DNA from: Euptelea pleiosperma
Taxonomy: Eukaryota; Streptophyta; Magnoliopsida; Ranunculales; Eupteleaceae
Assembly: GCA_035048495.1 (NCBI GenBank)
Contig: CM068547.1
Coordinates: forward strand, 32,806,502 to 32,870,501
Reading direction: 5' to 3'
Length of the DNA: 64,000 bases
Shown here: piece by piece, positions 49,601 to 62,267 of the stretch
How the letters are laid out: every line of letters starts with the position of its first letter
Numbering within the stretch: the first letter of the stretch is position 1
Translations under genes and position numbers: made by a program
Notes under the pieces: generated by a model
The model's input: only the letters and a program-made list of their open reading frames with translations
Told to the model about the DNA's origin: nothing
Databases searched by the model: none

Positions 49601-52600
49601 ATAGAACTTACATTTACAAGAAGCAACACCATTTATTTTATCAAATTACTCACCTGTGCATCTGCTCCTGAAGATACCAAAACATTTAAAGTATGAGAAA
49701 ATGCAAGGCCTGTGATTCTTTTTTGGTGACCCTTGAGCTTGGTTTTAACCTGACAAACGTGAAAATAAAAATTGAATATGCTTCCAGAACCAGATGGAAT
49801 GGGGAAGTGAAAATCAAGAAAGTGCTAATACGTAAACAACAATCCAGGCCTCACAGAATGACTGACAGTCTTGACTTTCAAAGAATATGACCTCATGTTT
49901 TCTCCTAACTGCCCATAATTTTTTACTTAAACGACTAATATTCTTTCAAAATTCATTAGTGATACCAAATAACTTTATTCATTTCTAGAGAGAGAACACC
50001 AGATGTAAGCTTCTACAGATTACGATTCTTGGAAAAAAAACATCCATAGCAATTTATGACTAGACCAGGAAAGGTGTATCACCTCATCAATCCTGACATT
50101 GTATATCTGAATAGTAGAATCTTCCATTCCTATGGCAATGATATTATTGTCCTGAGGATGGAATGCCAAGAAAGTTGCTGCAGGAGGTGGGGGCATGAAA
50201 GTTGTCATGACCTGAAATAAGAGTGGAACGTGTTTGAATACTCACAACTACTATATGCACTTGGTTGCGTAAGTATTGCACAATGAAATATAACAGAGCA
50301 AACAAACTCCCATACACATAAATAAATAAGTGAAAACAGACCTTGAATGTCATCATGTTGAACAAAGAAACCTTCCCACCAGATGCAGACATGACGTAAG
50401 AGTCATTCTTAGATAAAGCAATGCATGCAGCTGAGTCTTCAGTTGTGTTAGCCTCACTTGTGTCATTGGTCATGAGAGTTCCATTTGTAGGCTGCCACAA
50501 CTGTGGCACAACAGATGCAGAAGACTGAAAAGGCACAAGGGAGAGAGCTATTAGAAAGCAAAGCGTGAAAATAAGAAAGAACCTTAGATGTAAATATGAC
50601 GGAAGCTCACCTTTCCAGATGGATTCCGTTCAGTACGCTGCCATTTCCATAACTTATGGACTGCATTGGAGACAAGGGCCAATACTGCTAACCCAGAGTT
50701 TGTGTATATCAGCCGTACAACCTACAATTCATGACGCATACATCTCAATTCTGGAACCAGCCAAAGCAAGGTCACAAGAGCCACAAAACATAACATAAAA
50801 AAAATAAATAAAAAAAGCAAGCTTCCCCAGTACATTAAAAAGACTAATAAATTTAGAAAGTTGAATCAAATTTTTGAGAATAAGGAACTTACCCCAAAAT
50901 AAAGAAGCTAAGTAATTTGTCAAAAAACAAAAGGGAATTTTTGACATACCACCCCAGTTTTCATATATATGACATACCCCTACACAAGTTGAAAAAGCTG
51001 ACATACCCCCTCATGACTCACTCCACCATCTAGGACCGTGGTTGACCAACGGCAAAATGTCACGTGCTTCTCCCACAAGTGCCAAAATGACGAAAATGCC
51101 CATTATTTTCCAAATTCCCAAAATACCCCCAAATCTCATGTGAACCAAAGCTTCTCCTCACCATTCCTCTGTTGTACTCTGTGCCACCACCGGCTCCCTC
51201 AACACTCCCACGCTGCTTTCCTCCACTTACACAATCACCCACCCATCCGCCCATCGCAAAGAGAAGGTCGATTCTCAAAGCTCATGCAATGGCTCGTCTC
51301 CTTCGGTCAAAAATTCCCATATAATGGAGTGAGAAAGCATCTCTCATCCGACGCCCAGACAAAATCCGCACCTCAACATCTCCTTCGTAGCAGATACTCT
51401 CTTTTTGTCTTTCATTATGAGTAAAGGGAGAGCTTAACTTTCTTGATTTTCCTTTTTTTCCTGCAAAGCCGATCATAGCTTCTCCATCTTCTGTCCCTGC
51501 TAGTACTTCCATTAGAAGCAGAAGCGGCTTTCGGAGCAAGATTCTAGGTTGCGTTGTTTGATGTTCAATTGTTTTCAGTGTTTCAAGTTAAGATATAAGA
51601 TAAGGTTTTGGGTTTCAAGCTGAATTCAGATACCCTTTTCGTTTTTATTTCTTCTTTAACTTTTAGATCTGGAGAGTGTTAGAAATTTTGATTTCTGAAA
51701 ATTTCTTGCTTTTGAGCTAAAAATGATGAAAGTTTAGATAGACACTCTCGCTAAATTAGTAATTCCGTGCTTAGAGATTCACGTATTTGTGGCTATATTA
51801 GCTTGTAAATGTTAAATTTATAAACGGTCATTGTCAATTAAGAACTTTTGGAAGGCTTTCACGGGGAATTTTAATGATAAAGTTTGATGGTTGTTGTGGC
51901 CTTGAAAATTTTCAGATTATTCTTTGATGCAATTCATCGAGCCTAATAATACTACGAATTTGTATGATCCATCAAAATGAAGTATTAGGAACACGGGTTA
52001 TGTGTATGTAGTGGTTATATTGGCTGGCCATGATGAAGAGAATGGGTTTCCTGCACAAGCACGTGTATGATGAAGAGAATGGGATTCATGTACAAGCACG
52101 AACATCAAACTTGAATGAGGAGCTTGGCCAAGTTGACACAATCCTCTCTGCTAAAATAGGCACGCTGACATGTGATCTTGTTCTACTATGCTGTGGGGTT
52201 CTAGCGAAGTCGAAATTATTGCAGCAATGCAACTTAATGGGTAGAATTCAGAAATTTTCTGGTGTTCCCATGTACAACAGCACTGGATCCATGGGAGTTT
52301 GACGGAAGTGATTTTGAGGGATCCGAAATAGAACTTGAGGGGCACCTTTGGGAGAAGAAGGCGCTTATAAAAAAATCCACTACAAGGGAGACCTTTGGGA
52401 GAACTTTGAACTGTTGGATCAAATCTACAAATCATCCTCAAGAATTCGAGAAGGATACAAACAAAAACCAAATCACAATATAATTCCTTCTCTTGATCCA
52501 GTCACTAATCGTTGGCATCAACATAAACTTCAAACCAATAGCCGGAGTGGTAGTCGGCCCGGCCACGAGACTCCAGTGGTTTAGTTGCCGGTGATGGGTG

Positions 52601-55600
52601 ACCAATCTACCGGAGTCTCATGGCCGGCCGTCCACAACAACCGTTTCATTAGGGATTAGGGTTTTAACCCAAACCTACTTGTTCTAAAGAAAGGGGCATT
52701 TTTGTCCTATTAAAAAAGAACTGTTAGTCAATTCAAGTCAACTAGAGTCAACGTACGATGGACCGGGTCATAGGGGGGTATGTCAACTTTTTCAACTTGG
52801 GGTATGTCAAAAATTTCCAAAACAAAATTGTAACACAATATACAAAATAAATATATATATATATATATCCTTGCAAAAAATCATCCCAACTTGTCTACAT
52901 GAGGTCCCCATGACCATGTGTGGGCCCCACGTCCATTAGTCATTATATTAGTCACAAATCATCAGTCAACTTATCCAAGCCCATATAAATGCATGTGTGT
53001 ACACACGCGCACACGCACACGCACACGTGTAGAGAGAAAGAGAGAGAGTTGGGATAAATAAAATGACACTTGGTTGTTGGGTCCACATGCCACACAAAGA
53101 AAAAGCACTTTCTAAACCTTCTAACTTTATCGAATGTGGAGAGAAAGTTAACAGTAAAAAATGGATGGTTCAGAATATTTTAACTTGTAATCCACTTGAC
53201 ACAAGGTTAGAAATGTCGGAATGGGCTAATTTTTTGTGAGGTTGATATCCATGCTGAGAATAATGGCCTCATTAAAAATCAGCCCTTTAACTCATCTATA
53301 AGCACCATTTGTAAATTTATTTATAACAAAAGCATAACATTCTATCCCAAAAAGGATGGTTTCAGAACCAAGGAATAAAGTTCAATGGTGCTGCACCCCA
53401 CAAAACCATTTAATATGGTTGCTCACAAGCTATCAAACCAGGCCTCTGTTTTGCACATCTTTCTTTTTTCACGAAAGCATAATTATATAAGAAAAAATTG
53501 ACGTTTTTAACACCCAGAAAAGCCTAAGAAAGATAACCACTCCAGGTTTTTCTTCCCCAAATAAATTAACTAATGAAACTGGCCAAATCAATAAATAGGG
53601 GTGTGTTTGGTACGAGTAACAAGTTGCATAGCAAGAGACCATCCCAATGCAAGTCATACAAGTGAAAGCCAACTTTTTGGACATAACTATCACTGGGTTT
53701 CGTACTTCCATTCAAGAAGACATTCAGCAAATCCATGGGAAGCAGACTTGAAAACTCTTAAAGTATTGTTCCCCTTTATACCGGCACTTTTACTCGTTAG
53801 AAAACACCCTTTAGATGAACTAATTATCCTTAGGTTCATTTCTAGAACATACCTTGCCTGCCAGCATGGGGTCAGGCAACCGTAGAGCTTTCAGTTGAGC
53901 TGAATCAACAATATCAGGCAATTTCCAGCTTTTAATCTTGTCAACATCATCTGAAATTCTCGGTTTGACATCCGCTGTCCTACTGTTGTCCATGGCAGCC
54001 TGCAATTTTATCCATCATGTAATCTTAATAATCTAGATAGGAGTAACATTTGCATGTAACCGGAAAAGAACAATGACTTACAAGGCTACTAATGGATACT
54101 GCAGGTGGGATCCTATCTGAACGTTCCAGAGTGGGAGGTGGAGGCGCAGAAACATTCGCTATGGGGCCAAGTGCATTAACAATTGTAGGCTGCAAAAGAA
54201 GGCCAAAAATATAAAAATATAAAACTAAATATGTCACATGAAATATAGAGAAGTGCATTCACTAAAGGAATTATATATTTTGCAAGATAAGTAAATAAAT
54301 GGAGAAAAGAAAAATAATCACTTTTGTGTTGATTGGCTCAGAAGGGCCTCGAGAACCCTCAAATGTCCTACTCTCCAGCATCCTTATCAAGCGCTGCCCA
54401 TCACTGTTAGCCAAAATCTTGATTCCATTATCATTTGTTGTAACTGCCAGCAATGACCCTTCCTTGTTGAATCTCAGCTTAGGGCTCGCCTGCAAGTAGT
54501 ACAGTAACATGAAAAAAACAGCCCATGGTTTCTTCAAAATTCAACTCAAAGTGCTTGTACCAAAAGGAGTGGGTGGGTTATACTAACAGGCAATCCACCA
54601 TCTGCTTCAGTAATTATCAATATGTTTGTATGATCCATATCCCAAAACTTAATCTGAAATTCATCACCAGCAGCCAAGAAGCGATTCCTTGTTGTGTCAA
54701 ACTGGACAACACCTAAAGACCGCTTCCTAAATCCAGCATATGTCCTTTTGATAGCTCCTTCGCTCTCATTCCACTCAACTAAGTGAGAATCACCTTCCTT
54801 ACTAGTTCCACAAGAGAAGAGTCTGAAACAAACAAGAAGTTAACGATGAAAACAATAATAGATAATACTTAACAAGGCCACGTAGGTACATCATCACCAC
54901 CAAGAAAATATGATCACAAATATTAAAAAAAATTACTAAAAGCCACTAGATATTTCTGAAAATTTTCAACATAAAATAAGAAAGAAATACGTAGAATAGC
55001 ATCAGAAGTAAAATCCATTTACTTTAATTTTAAGTTGAGTAAGCTTCACCTGGTTCCATCTGCACTATATGCCATTGTGGTGCACCAAAGTCCAGGAGCA
55101 TCATAGTCCACTCTAGATCCCAAGCAATCATAGAGCCACGCTTTAATTTTCCCATCAATAGCAGTAGAGAAAATAAACTGCACATGAGGCTAAAATGAGT
55201 CGAATTCTATAAAAATTGCAATGATGGAAAGGTGAGGCCTCAGCCTTCCACACTAGTCATTATTTGTTTAAGACGACCACATGCTACACTTCAATCGTGT
55301 ATTTGAAGATTACAAAGGAAGAAATCTGCTGATTATAAACTTTAAGGGGGAAGTACCTGGATATTCTCTTTATAGTGAGGGCAAATAGAATAAACAGGAG
55401 CTTCATGGCCTTCAAATATATACAGCCTGCGTCCAGCCACAGTATCCCAGACCTGTTATATAAAAAGAAACATGAAGACACCCAATTTTCCTTTTCCCAC
55501 AAAACCAAACAAGACTATCAAAGTCAATACCTTAATCGTCTTGTCATCACCACACGTAACAATACAAAGTTGCTTGTTGGGATGAGCAAAGGCAATATCA

Positions 55601-58206
55601 TTAACACCACCAATATGAGCATCGATCTACAACAAGGAACAAGGTATCAACAACCTAGATATGCTACAACCAAAAAATAAAAATCTCCATGCCACGGGGC
55701 TTACCTCCAAATGTTGTCTCAATTCTCCTGTTGGATTGTATGCGTATGTCTGAACAATATGTTTCGAAAATGCAACACCTAACAATATAGCAAGATGTAA
55801 CAAATAATAAGACAAATGATCCACCAAAAAGAAAGTCCAGACAATGAATAAGAAAGATACCCAAAGTAAATAGAGAGGCAAATTTTAGTTGTACCAAGTA
55901 TCGATCCATCTGGGCCCCAAATGCATCGATTAACACATATCGTGGCATCTTTCATCAACGAATTCTGGAAATTTAACCAAGATCAATAATCAAAAGAGGT
56001 TCATAAAGATCTCAGTCTTATATCCAGAGACTTAATTCAACCAACATGGATGGGTATTCTAAATTTAATTAGAGTTAGAGCCATGAAGATGCATGAAAAA
56101 ATACCTGCAACGGCATCGAACAAGCTGAGATGTCCCAAACCTTGAACGTTTTCTGTGCAAGCCTTTCTCGAGATCCAACTTCCCAAATTGCAATGTCACC
56201 AACGTTTGTCCCGACTGAAAGATAAATTTAAACCCAATGACGAGTTTAGCAATTTAAAACCATAGTGTTGTGGCCCGAAAGAGATCAAATGACTGCCAAG
56301 ATCTAAATGAAAATACGAAAAGCAATCGTTCAATAAGCAACCTAGAAGAATGGTTTGTTGCTGTGGATGGAAGTCCATGCTCATGACATTAGATCCTTGG
56401 TTAAGGGTTCGCGCAACAGTTTTAGGAAGGTCATCTGGTGAATAGATATTGGAGGGGTGTGCTACACCAGAAAATGATACCTACACAGATCATATTTGAG
56501 CATGCTGATTATGTGAGGATAAATAAATGAACAAGCATTTACAACCACCTAATATGAAAACCATAAATGAACTGGATAGTATAATGAAAAATTTGCAAAA
56601 CACGTCTTTTTGTTCTTCCGTACCTCTTCAGTTGGGCCCGTACGCATACGCTTCATCAAGTGCTCAGAATCTGCTGATTGATAATCCATCCCTGGAGCAC
56701 TTGTAGGAGTCCTGGGGTGCTTTAGGAATGCAGCTACAGACAATACAAAAGTGACATTTTTAATTTAAGCAGGCTATATAAGTCAACAAAGATGTAGAAC
56801 AAGCATCAATCAAAAGCTAAAACTATACAGTTAAAATAAACTTACCTGGATTAGGAGGCTGCACAAGGCCAGGAGGCCCTGCTGCCACAGCAGCATGAGG
56901 TAAAGAAGGGTTAGTGCTTGACATCCACCCCGCAATAGCACTAGCAGATGGAGAAACAACCGGCTGGAATGGCTGCACAGTAAGAAAGCCCAATGTGAGA
57001 AAAAAAAATTGAAGGTATTGAGAACGATGCCTACAGATGTAAGTGATGCAATTTACTTACACCATGGGCACCAATGGGAGGAAATGCCCCCGCTTTGGGA
57101 ATGGGTCCCGCAAGTGGGTTATTAGTAGGAGGAGGACGAGCTCCATTAGTAGGAGCACAAGTATGATCGGTGAAAAGTGTTTTGATGTCTGGGTTTGGAC
57201 GTGGATTCTTGCAAAGCTGATGCTGCCAATTAAGACTGGAAATGCAAAAAAAAAAAACAGATAAATGAGAAGTAAATAGAAAGTCTCTAATTAGAGATGA
57301 ACACAAATAAATTGTCACTGTAAACTTGTTCATTACGTGTTGCAAATTCAATGACTATTAAACAGGTGAAACTCTCTAAATGAAGAGAAATGATTATATT
57401 TAACTAAAAAATATTATAAATCAATGACTGCCAAGTGGGTACTAGAAACAACTATGTCAAAAATAAAAACATATATATAACCTCTGATTTATCAAGGTCC
57501 GCAATCGCGAAGTTTTGAAGGGTGGAAAGGTAAGCTTGTCACGAAACAATGGATTTGCTTCAATAAGCTTTTTAAGTTCCATAAGCATAATGTTTCGAGC
57601 AGATTTTGTGTCTCCGTACTTTGAGAGCTGCTCATTCTGCCTGGTAACACCAATACAAAAACAGCAAAAAATGCACTAGGATCACAAAAAATGCAAACTC
57701 TATCACAATTCACAAAGCGTATCAACTGTGAATGAATATCCACCTGAAGTTCTCGAGAGTAAGCAACTGGGTGATCTCCTTGAAAAGTTCCTCATTAAAA
57801 GAAGCGAAAACCTTAAGATCCTTGACAAGAATCTCGACAGCCTTTGCCCGGTCGTGCAGATCAAGAGCTTCCAAATACTTCTGTTTCCTTATTTCGAAAA
57901 AAATCTTCATTGAATAGCGATTGTCTTCAACCTTTGTGAACCCACATAAGTAGCGTTCAACTTCGTCCCATTCGCCCGCCTGGACTTGATCCTCGAAGTG
58001 TTTCATATTAAAGAAAAAACCAGACTCTTGTTCCAACCTACAATTCATCCAAAGCAGAACAGAACTGTGATAAGAACCCTAGCTAACTCATTAATAAATT
58101 GAAATACTCAAACAAAACATACTTACTTGTGGACTGTTTCCTTGAATTTCTCCTCATCTAAGAACTGTAAAATTAAGAAAACCAGTTCTCTGCTTAAGGA
58201 AGACAT
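46625..58206 (-). CDS. TPR: TOPLESS-related transcriptional corepressor (TPL/TPR family)
   Basis: Groucho/TLE-like nuclear corepressor recruited by EAR-motif repressors (Aux/IAA, JAZ/NINJA and others). Twenty-four coding exons on the minus strand join in frame to 3,402 nt, 1,133 residues plus TGA, the family length. First exons: 58127-58206, 57744-58037, 57482-57640, 57061-57235; last: 47104-47276, 46625-46832. The start [20 protein letters not shown] is the conserved LisH, followed by CTLH ([20 protein letters not shown]), then [20 protein letters not shown], a proline-rich linker, and two WD40 sets ([59 protein letters not shown]). C-terminus [10 protein letters not shown]. By eye it is closer to the TPR4 class than to TPL/TPR1; the exact orthologue is uncertain. 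No broken residues seen. A Mutator-like element sits in intron 17 and a LINE relic in intron 22. Confidence 0.95.
46818..46836 (-). promoter_or_regulatory. Tandem NAG splice acceptor of the last TPR exon
   Basis: The acceptor reads TTTTGCAGCAGCAGCAGCGTC. All four AGs keep the frame and only change the number of serines before [13 protein letters not shown]. The first AG (exon from 46832) is taken in the model. Confidence 0.6.
48560..48780 (-). pseudogene. LINE RT relic in TPR intron 22
   Basis: Minus strand [18 protein letters not shown], then [13 protein letters not shown]: the segment after the catalytic DD of the LINE lineage whose tail is also seen at 40.5-41.2 kb. The YxDD box reads FLDD and stops follow. 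The intron is 47277-49173; the rest of it is unassigned apart from a CT tract near 48077-48096 and a CA tract near 48437. Confidence 0.6.
50933..52818. mobile_element. Mutator-like element (Pack-MULE) in TPR intron 17
   Basis: Ends GGGAATTTTTGACATACC and GGTATGTCAAAAATTTCC are inverted; TIRs continue inward (AAGTTGAAAAAG.TGACATACCCCC), with the left arm longer by an extra GACATACCCC block. Flanks AAAACAAAA at 50924-50932 and 52819-52827 are a perfect 9-bp target duplication, the Mutator hallmark. No transposase. The interior carries fragments of a P4-ATPase gene at 51981-52200. Confidence 0.85.
51981..52200 (+). pseudogene. Captured P4-ATPase (phospholipid flippase) gene fragment
   Basis: [19 protein letters not shown] (51981-52037) matches the family's 'LRNT.YVYGVVIFTGHD' stretch. 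After a short tandem duplication of the DEENG..AQAR coding block comes [18 protein letters not shown] then AKIGTLTC, where functional P-type ATPases have DKTGTLT. The phosphorylated Asp is replaced by Ala. The two pieces are not adjacent in an intact flippase, so this is a spliced-together remnant. Confidence 0.75.
52880..53310. mobile_element. Half copy of the 12.2-kb TIR element, with TA and CA microsatellites
   Basis: An (AT)n tract at about 52850-52868 and an (AC)n/(GA)n tract at 53000-53048 surround sequence related to 12229-12586: TTTTTTGTGAGGTTGATATCC ... AAAAATCAGCCCTTTAACTC. Confidence 0.45.
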
Positions 58207-58760
58207 AGTTCCCGGTATCCCTAACCGCTCCAGCGCAAAGATCTGAAGTTATCAAACAAATGACAGAGAGATAGAGGGCGAGAAACACAACAGAGTAACC
58301 AAAAAGAGTTTTTCTTTTTAGTTTGCACACATATCACCAAAGATCTAAAGCAGAAACAACAGAAAAACCTAATCTTGCTAACGACACCGAATCTGATGAA
58401 TAAAAACCACAAAAAACTCGAAGAACTAGCTCCCTTCTCCTCCTTGCTTGATAAAACCCTAGTTTTTTTCACTCCAGAGATCCAAATAGGAAGAAATCGA
58501 GGAAATGGCGTGAAAATGAGGAAACAAAACGGGTTCTAGAGATTGATTGGAAGATCTATTGAGAGAAATGGAAGACCAGATGAGTTTCTTCTGATCTAAC
58601 GGTGTACAGGAAGATTCAAGGAGGTTAAAAGAAGAAATGATTTCGATTTCGATTTCGATTTCGATTTCGAGTTTGAAGAAAGAGACCTTACTCACTACTG
58701 CTGCTTCTATCAGAGAAGATGACAGAAGATGAGAGAAGGAGGAACCATTTCTAGGGTTAG
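58207..58760 (-). promoter_or_regulatory. TPR 5' leader with probable leader intron
   Basis: A good acceptor (AACTTCAG, exon from 58242) and donor (CAGTA then GTGAGTAAG, intron from 58695) suggest a 453-bp intron in the 5' UTR. A hexanucleotide tract (GATTTC)5 lies at 58639-58670, and CT tracts at 58819-58841 and about 58931-58949 lie upstream. The transcription start is unknown. Confidence 0.45.
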
Positions 58761-59208
58761 GGTTTTTCCTTTTTATGCTCTTCTTCTGCAACTCTCCCCT
58801 TCTCTGTATCTTCGCTTTTCTCTCTCTCTCTCTCTCTCTCTGTATGCCGCCGTCTGCGTTTGTTTCTCTCTCTTCTTATGCTGCTTTTTATATGCAACTT
58901 TGCAAGTTACAACTACAACCCTATCGATTTCTCTCTCTCTCTCTCTCTTCCTTTTTATAAGAGAAAAAGCCGGGATTAGGTCTGCTTCGGCATTTGAGCT
59001 TCTTTTCCTAACCCACCCTTCCGCCTAATTATCCAACCGCCCCGTCCTTTTTCTACTCTTTCCCGGTTTTAACCCTGTTCTAATATGTAATTACCATTTT
59101 ATCCCTCTCCTTTTCTGAACTTTCCTTTGCGATGTTGACCTTGACCGAGACAGGGACAGAGAGCGACAGAGTAGCCTTTGAAGGGCAGTCAGGGCAGTGT
59201 AGTGTTTC

Positions 59209-59562
59209 GAGTAAAACTTTGATGACAGGGTGCAATATGACCCACGTGGCATACTCTTTGAAGACTCCGACCGTATGGATGTTTGGCCAATCCCTAGGTG
59301 GACCTACAAACCAAAAATCAGGTTGATTAGTGATTTCAAACCTTTGGATCTTTGTACCTCAAATAATGGTCAATAATGCTCAAATTCCAACTGTTAAGAC
59401 CAACCCATGAACATAATTCCAATCCAAAGCTTAGAAATCACTCATCGAGCTGATTTTTAGTTTGTAGGTCCACCTAATGATTGGCCAAACATCCATATGG
59501 TCGGAGTCCTCTTAGAGTGTGCCACGTGGCTCAATTTGCACCCTGTCATTAAAGTTTTACTC
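59209..59562. mobile_element. Complete family-1 Mutator-like MITE upstream of TPR
   Basis: GAGTAAAACTTTGATGACA at the left; TGTCATTAAAGTTTTACTC at the right. TIRs exceed 150 bp and include CCACGTGGC. Flanks TAGTGTTTC (59200-59208 and 59564-59572) form a 9-bp target duplication with one extra base on the right. Interior AT-rich. Confidence 0.85.
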
Positions 59563-59572
59563 CTAGTGTTTC

Positions 59573-61030
59573 TGTCCCCAAAAAAAAAAAGAGGAAGTGT
59601 TACTATCATCTATGGATGGAATGGAATGGAATGGATTACCATTTTATCCCCATGTCATCTGCAGATCCAAGCCACTGATTGTCCTTGGGATTCACATCAT
59701 GTATATATGGAAAGATCATCCAACAACCTAAACTTGGAGAAGTTGATACTTTTAATTTTCCTGTGGAATGGGTTTTTTTTTTTTTGGAGTGACACTCCAA
59801 ACTTCTTATCTACATGATTGGCCCCTCCCTTGAACCTACATACTAAAAATCAACTTCATTCTCTAGTCATTAGATCAGAGTACCCCCTCGAATCCAACAA
59901 CCAGAAATTTGTGCGGTCCGAATTTTGTTAGAGGGTTTCCTATCTAAACATATCAATAGTACAACTTGAAATTGACTAATTGTTCTTAGATGATTAATTG
60001 GTAGGCTGGGCATTAGTTGGTGAGTAAGAAAGAAAGGGAAAAAAAATTTAATTCTTTTATTAGGTTCTAATTTTTCGTCCCCTGTATAACAAATGGATAT
60101 CTCTATTTATAGAAGTCTTCAACATAAGTGGTATGTAATGTTTCTCACGTGTTGACAAGCCAGTAATATGGCGTCGTTGACATATATACGTAAAGATAAC
60201 AGTCACGTCTCTCTATCATAATTTCAGGTAGATACATTACATTTTATCTCGAACAGGTGGGATAAATACTTTTCTTAGAATTATGCCGACTTTCTCGAGT
60301 AGACAGACAGACTTCTTCACCCAAATTAGTCTTCATCGAAAAATTGACTCTCCCATCCAACAAATCAAACTCTATGTTAAGTTAAAGTAAAGTATATAAA
60401 GTTTTAAAGATCCTGTGTTCGAAATAACTTGGGCTGACTTACATTACTTAGCTCTAAGATGAAGATTTATTTCTTATTTTATGGATCAGAAGGTGACACG
60501 TGTATGGTTCTGATGGAAGCTAAATTTAGGCACATACAAAATCACCCAATGTAAAACGTTCAAATCCAACAGCCATGGATCACTAGTTAAGTTGATTTTT
60601 GTTGTGTGTGTCCATTAAGGCTAGGAGTGGGCCAGGCTTTTTTTTTTTTTGAATTTTAACTACTCTTTTAAGAGAGAGAGAGAGAGAGTGTGTGTGGTTC
60701 CTTACCTTTTTGTATTAAAATCATGAAATCTTTTAAATGCAAATGGTTTGCTATTCATGAGGGAAAAGTTGCCATAAATGGTGGGGTATGAGCAATTCAA
60801 GAACAAGGGTTACTATTATCCACACTGGACAGACAATGAAAAAGTAACTTTTTTTCTTCTTTTAATAACCTATTAAAGTCATCTAATTATAGAGAGACCC
60901 CATTGCACTCAATATATTTAATCATCTTTGCCTATCAAACAAAAAAATAAGAAAATATTTAATTAGCTCGAATCGCGTCACATCTTAATCTAGATGGTTG
61001 GATGATCTCGTGATTAATCCTGATAACCAG
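59573..61030. other. Intergenic, no gene seen
   Basis: A (GGAAT)n run at 59615-59635, a poly-T at about 59770-59783, a GA/TG tract at about 60670-60697. No coding stretch. Confidence 0.6.
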
Positions 61031-61034
61031 CTCG

Positions 61035-61232
61035 AACGTTTAACGCTACCGTTATGTCTGTCATAACGGGTCACATCACTTATATTTGAGTAAAAAAGTC
61101 AAAAATAATAAAATTTTATTATTATTTTGAAAATCAATAATAACAAATAACGAACAAAATAAAAATCGTTATAATGCTAAGCTCGTTTTTTTGTTATAAC
61201 GTCACGTTGTTGATATAACGTTTTTTTAAACC
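61035..61232. mobile_element. TTATAACGG-type MITE, second copy
   Basis: AACGTTTAACGCTACCGTTATG at the left and GTTGATATAACGTTTTTTTAAA at the right, with GTTATAACG repeats inside; related to 26065-26254 but more diverged. Confidence 0.45.
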
Positions 61233-62086
61233 ATGATCCAAACCGTTGGATGGTCTTTGAGTTTGTGTGATGTGAATCACGAGGACCATCAGCAGCATTG
61301 TTTTATCACAAATTTTTTTTTTTTTTTTGCTTGAAGGACAATCTTAGGAAAAACATTTTCATGTCGGTTGTGCGGTGGTGGTGTCTGACAGTCTGAGGAG
61401 CTGAAGGGTAATATCGTCATATTAAAAAAAACAAGAGTAGGAATTTTGAATCTTTTAGGTTAAACAATGAGGGTGTTTAAGTAATTTGAACTATTTGATT
61501 CCCGTGCGCCACGTAACCATCCTCGTACAAATTTTACTTCGTTTTTTTTTTTTCCTATTGTATTTTTCTTGTTGAAATCAACTCTTTTTTACTCCATATC
61601 TTAATCAACCAATCAACAAGTCGTTTTCTGAGGTAGTGCGCGGTAGCTGTCGAGTCAGAGATAAGTAGTACGACTTATCAAGCATAGATAAGTGCGTTTG
61701 GTTTTCTGACATCGATGTCCGAAGCGCTCCCAATTTTCTATTGCGGGGAATAACAGTGTACGGACAGATCAGATGAGTGGGCAGAGACCGTCCCAGATTC
61801 CAACACCCCATCTACAAACTGCCAGCTGGGGGATTAAAGCGCTACGTGTCGATTTACGAACTAACAGCAGGTATGGCAGGTGGCACGTGCGAATTGTTGA
61901 CTACTTTTACGAGATGTTAGGTCACCACGTTTGTTGTGCATTTATTAAAGGAAAGGTTACCATCATCCTCAGGACGACACTGTAGTTATGTCATCCGTGT
62001 TTCTGTACCATCGGATATTTTTGAAATTTGTGTGATGGGCTTTGGATTCTTGTACCGTAGTCCTCGGAATTTGCAACATGAGTTCT
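61233..62086. other. Intergenic, nothing assigned
   Basis: Poly-T tracts near 61310-61330 and 61540-61553; short open frames around 61.6-62.0 kb have no recognisable motif. Confidence 0.5.
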
Positions 62087-62265
62087 GAGTAAAACTTCCA
62101 TCACACGAAATTGTAAATCACACAAAACACAGCCAATGAGTTCTCGGCACGTACACAAGTGCTTTGCAACGTACCCATTACTTTTGCTTTTTAGGTGTAT
62201 GTGCCCAGAACTCATTGGCTGTGTTTTGTGTGATTTACAATCCCATTGTGACAGAAGTTTTACTC
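62087..62265. mobile_element. 179-bp foldback MITE sharing family-1 tips
   Basis: Starts GAGTAAAACTTCCATCACAC and ends TGTGACAGAAGTTTTACTC. The arms continue as TTGTAAATCACACAAAACAC and AGCCAATGAGTTCT, inverted, about 75 bp each. The tip GAGTAAAACTT is the same as in the 59209 element but the interior is unrelated. Confidence 0.8.
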
Positions 62266-62267
62266 AT

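Noticed and set aside
51060..51540. Open frames at the left of the Pack-MULE, possibly other captured exons
   Set aside because: I could not match them to any protein family; only the flippase pieces at 51981-52200 are convincing.
58729..59028. Leucine/serine-rich open frames upstream of TPR
   Set aside because: Produced by CT microsatellites in the leader/promoter region.
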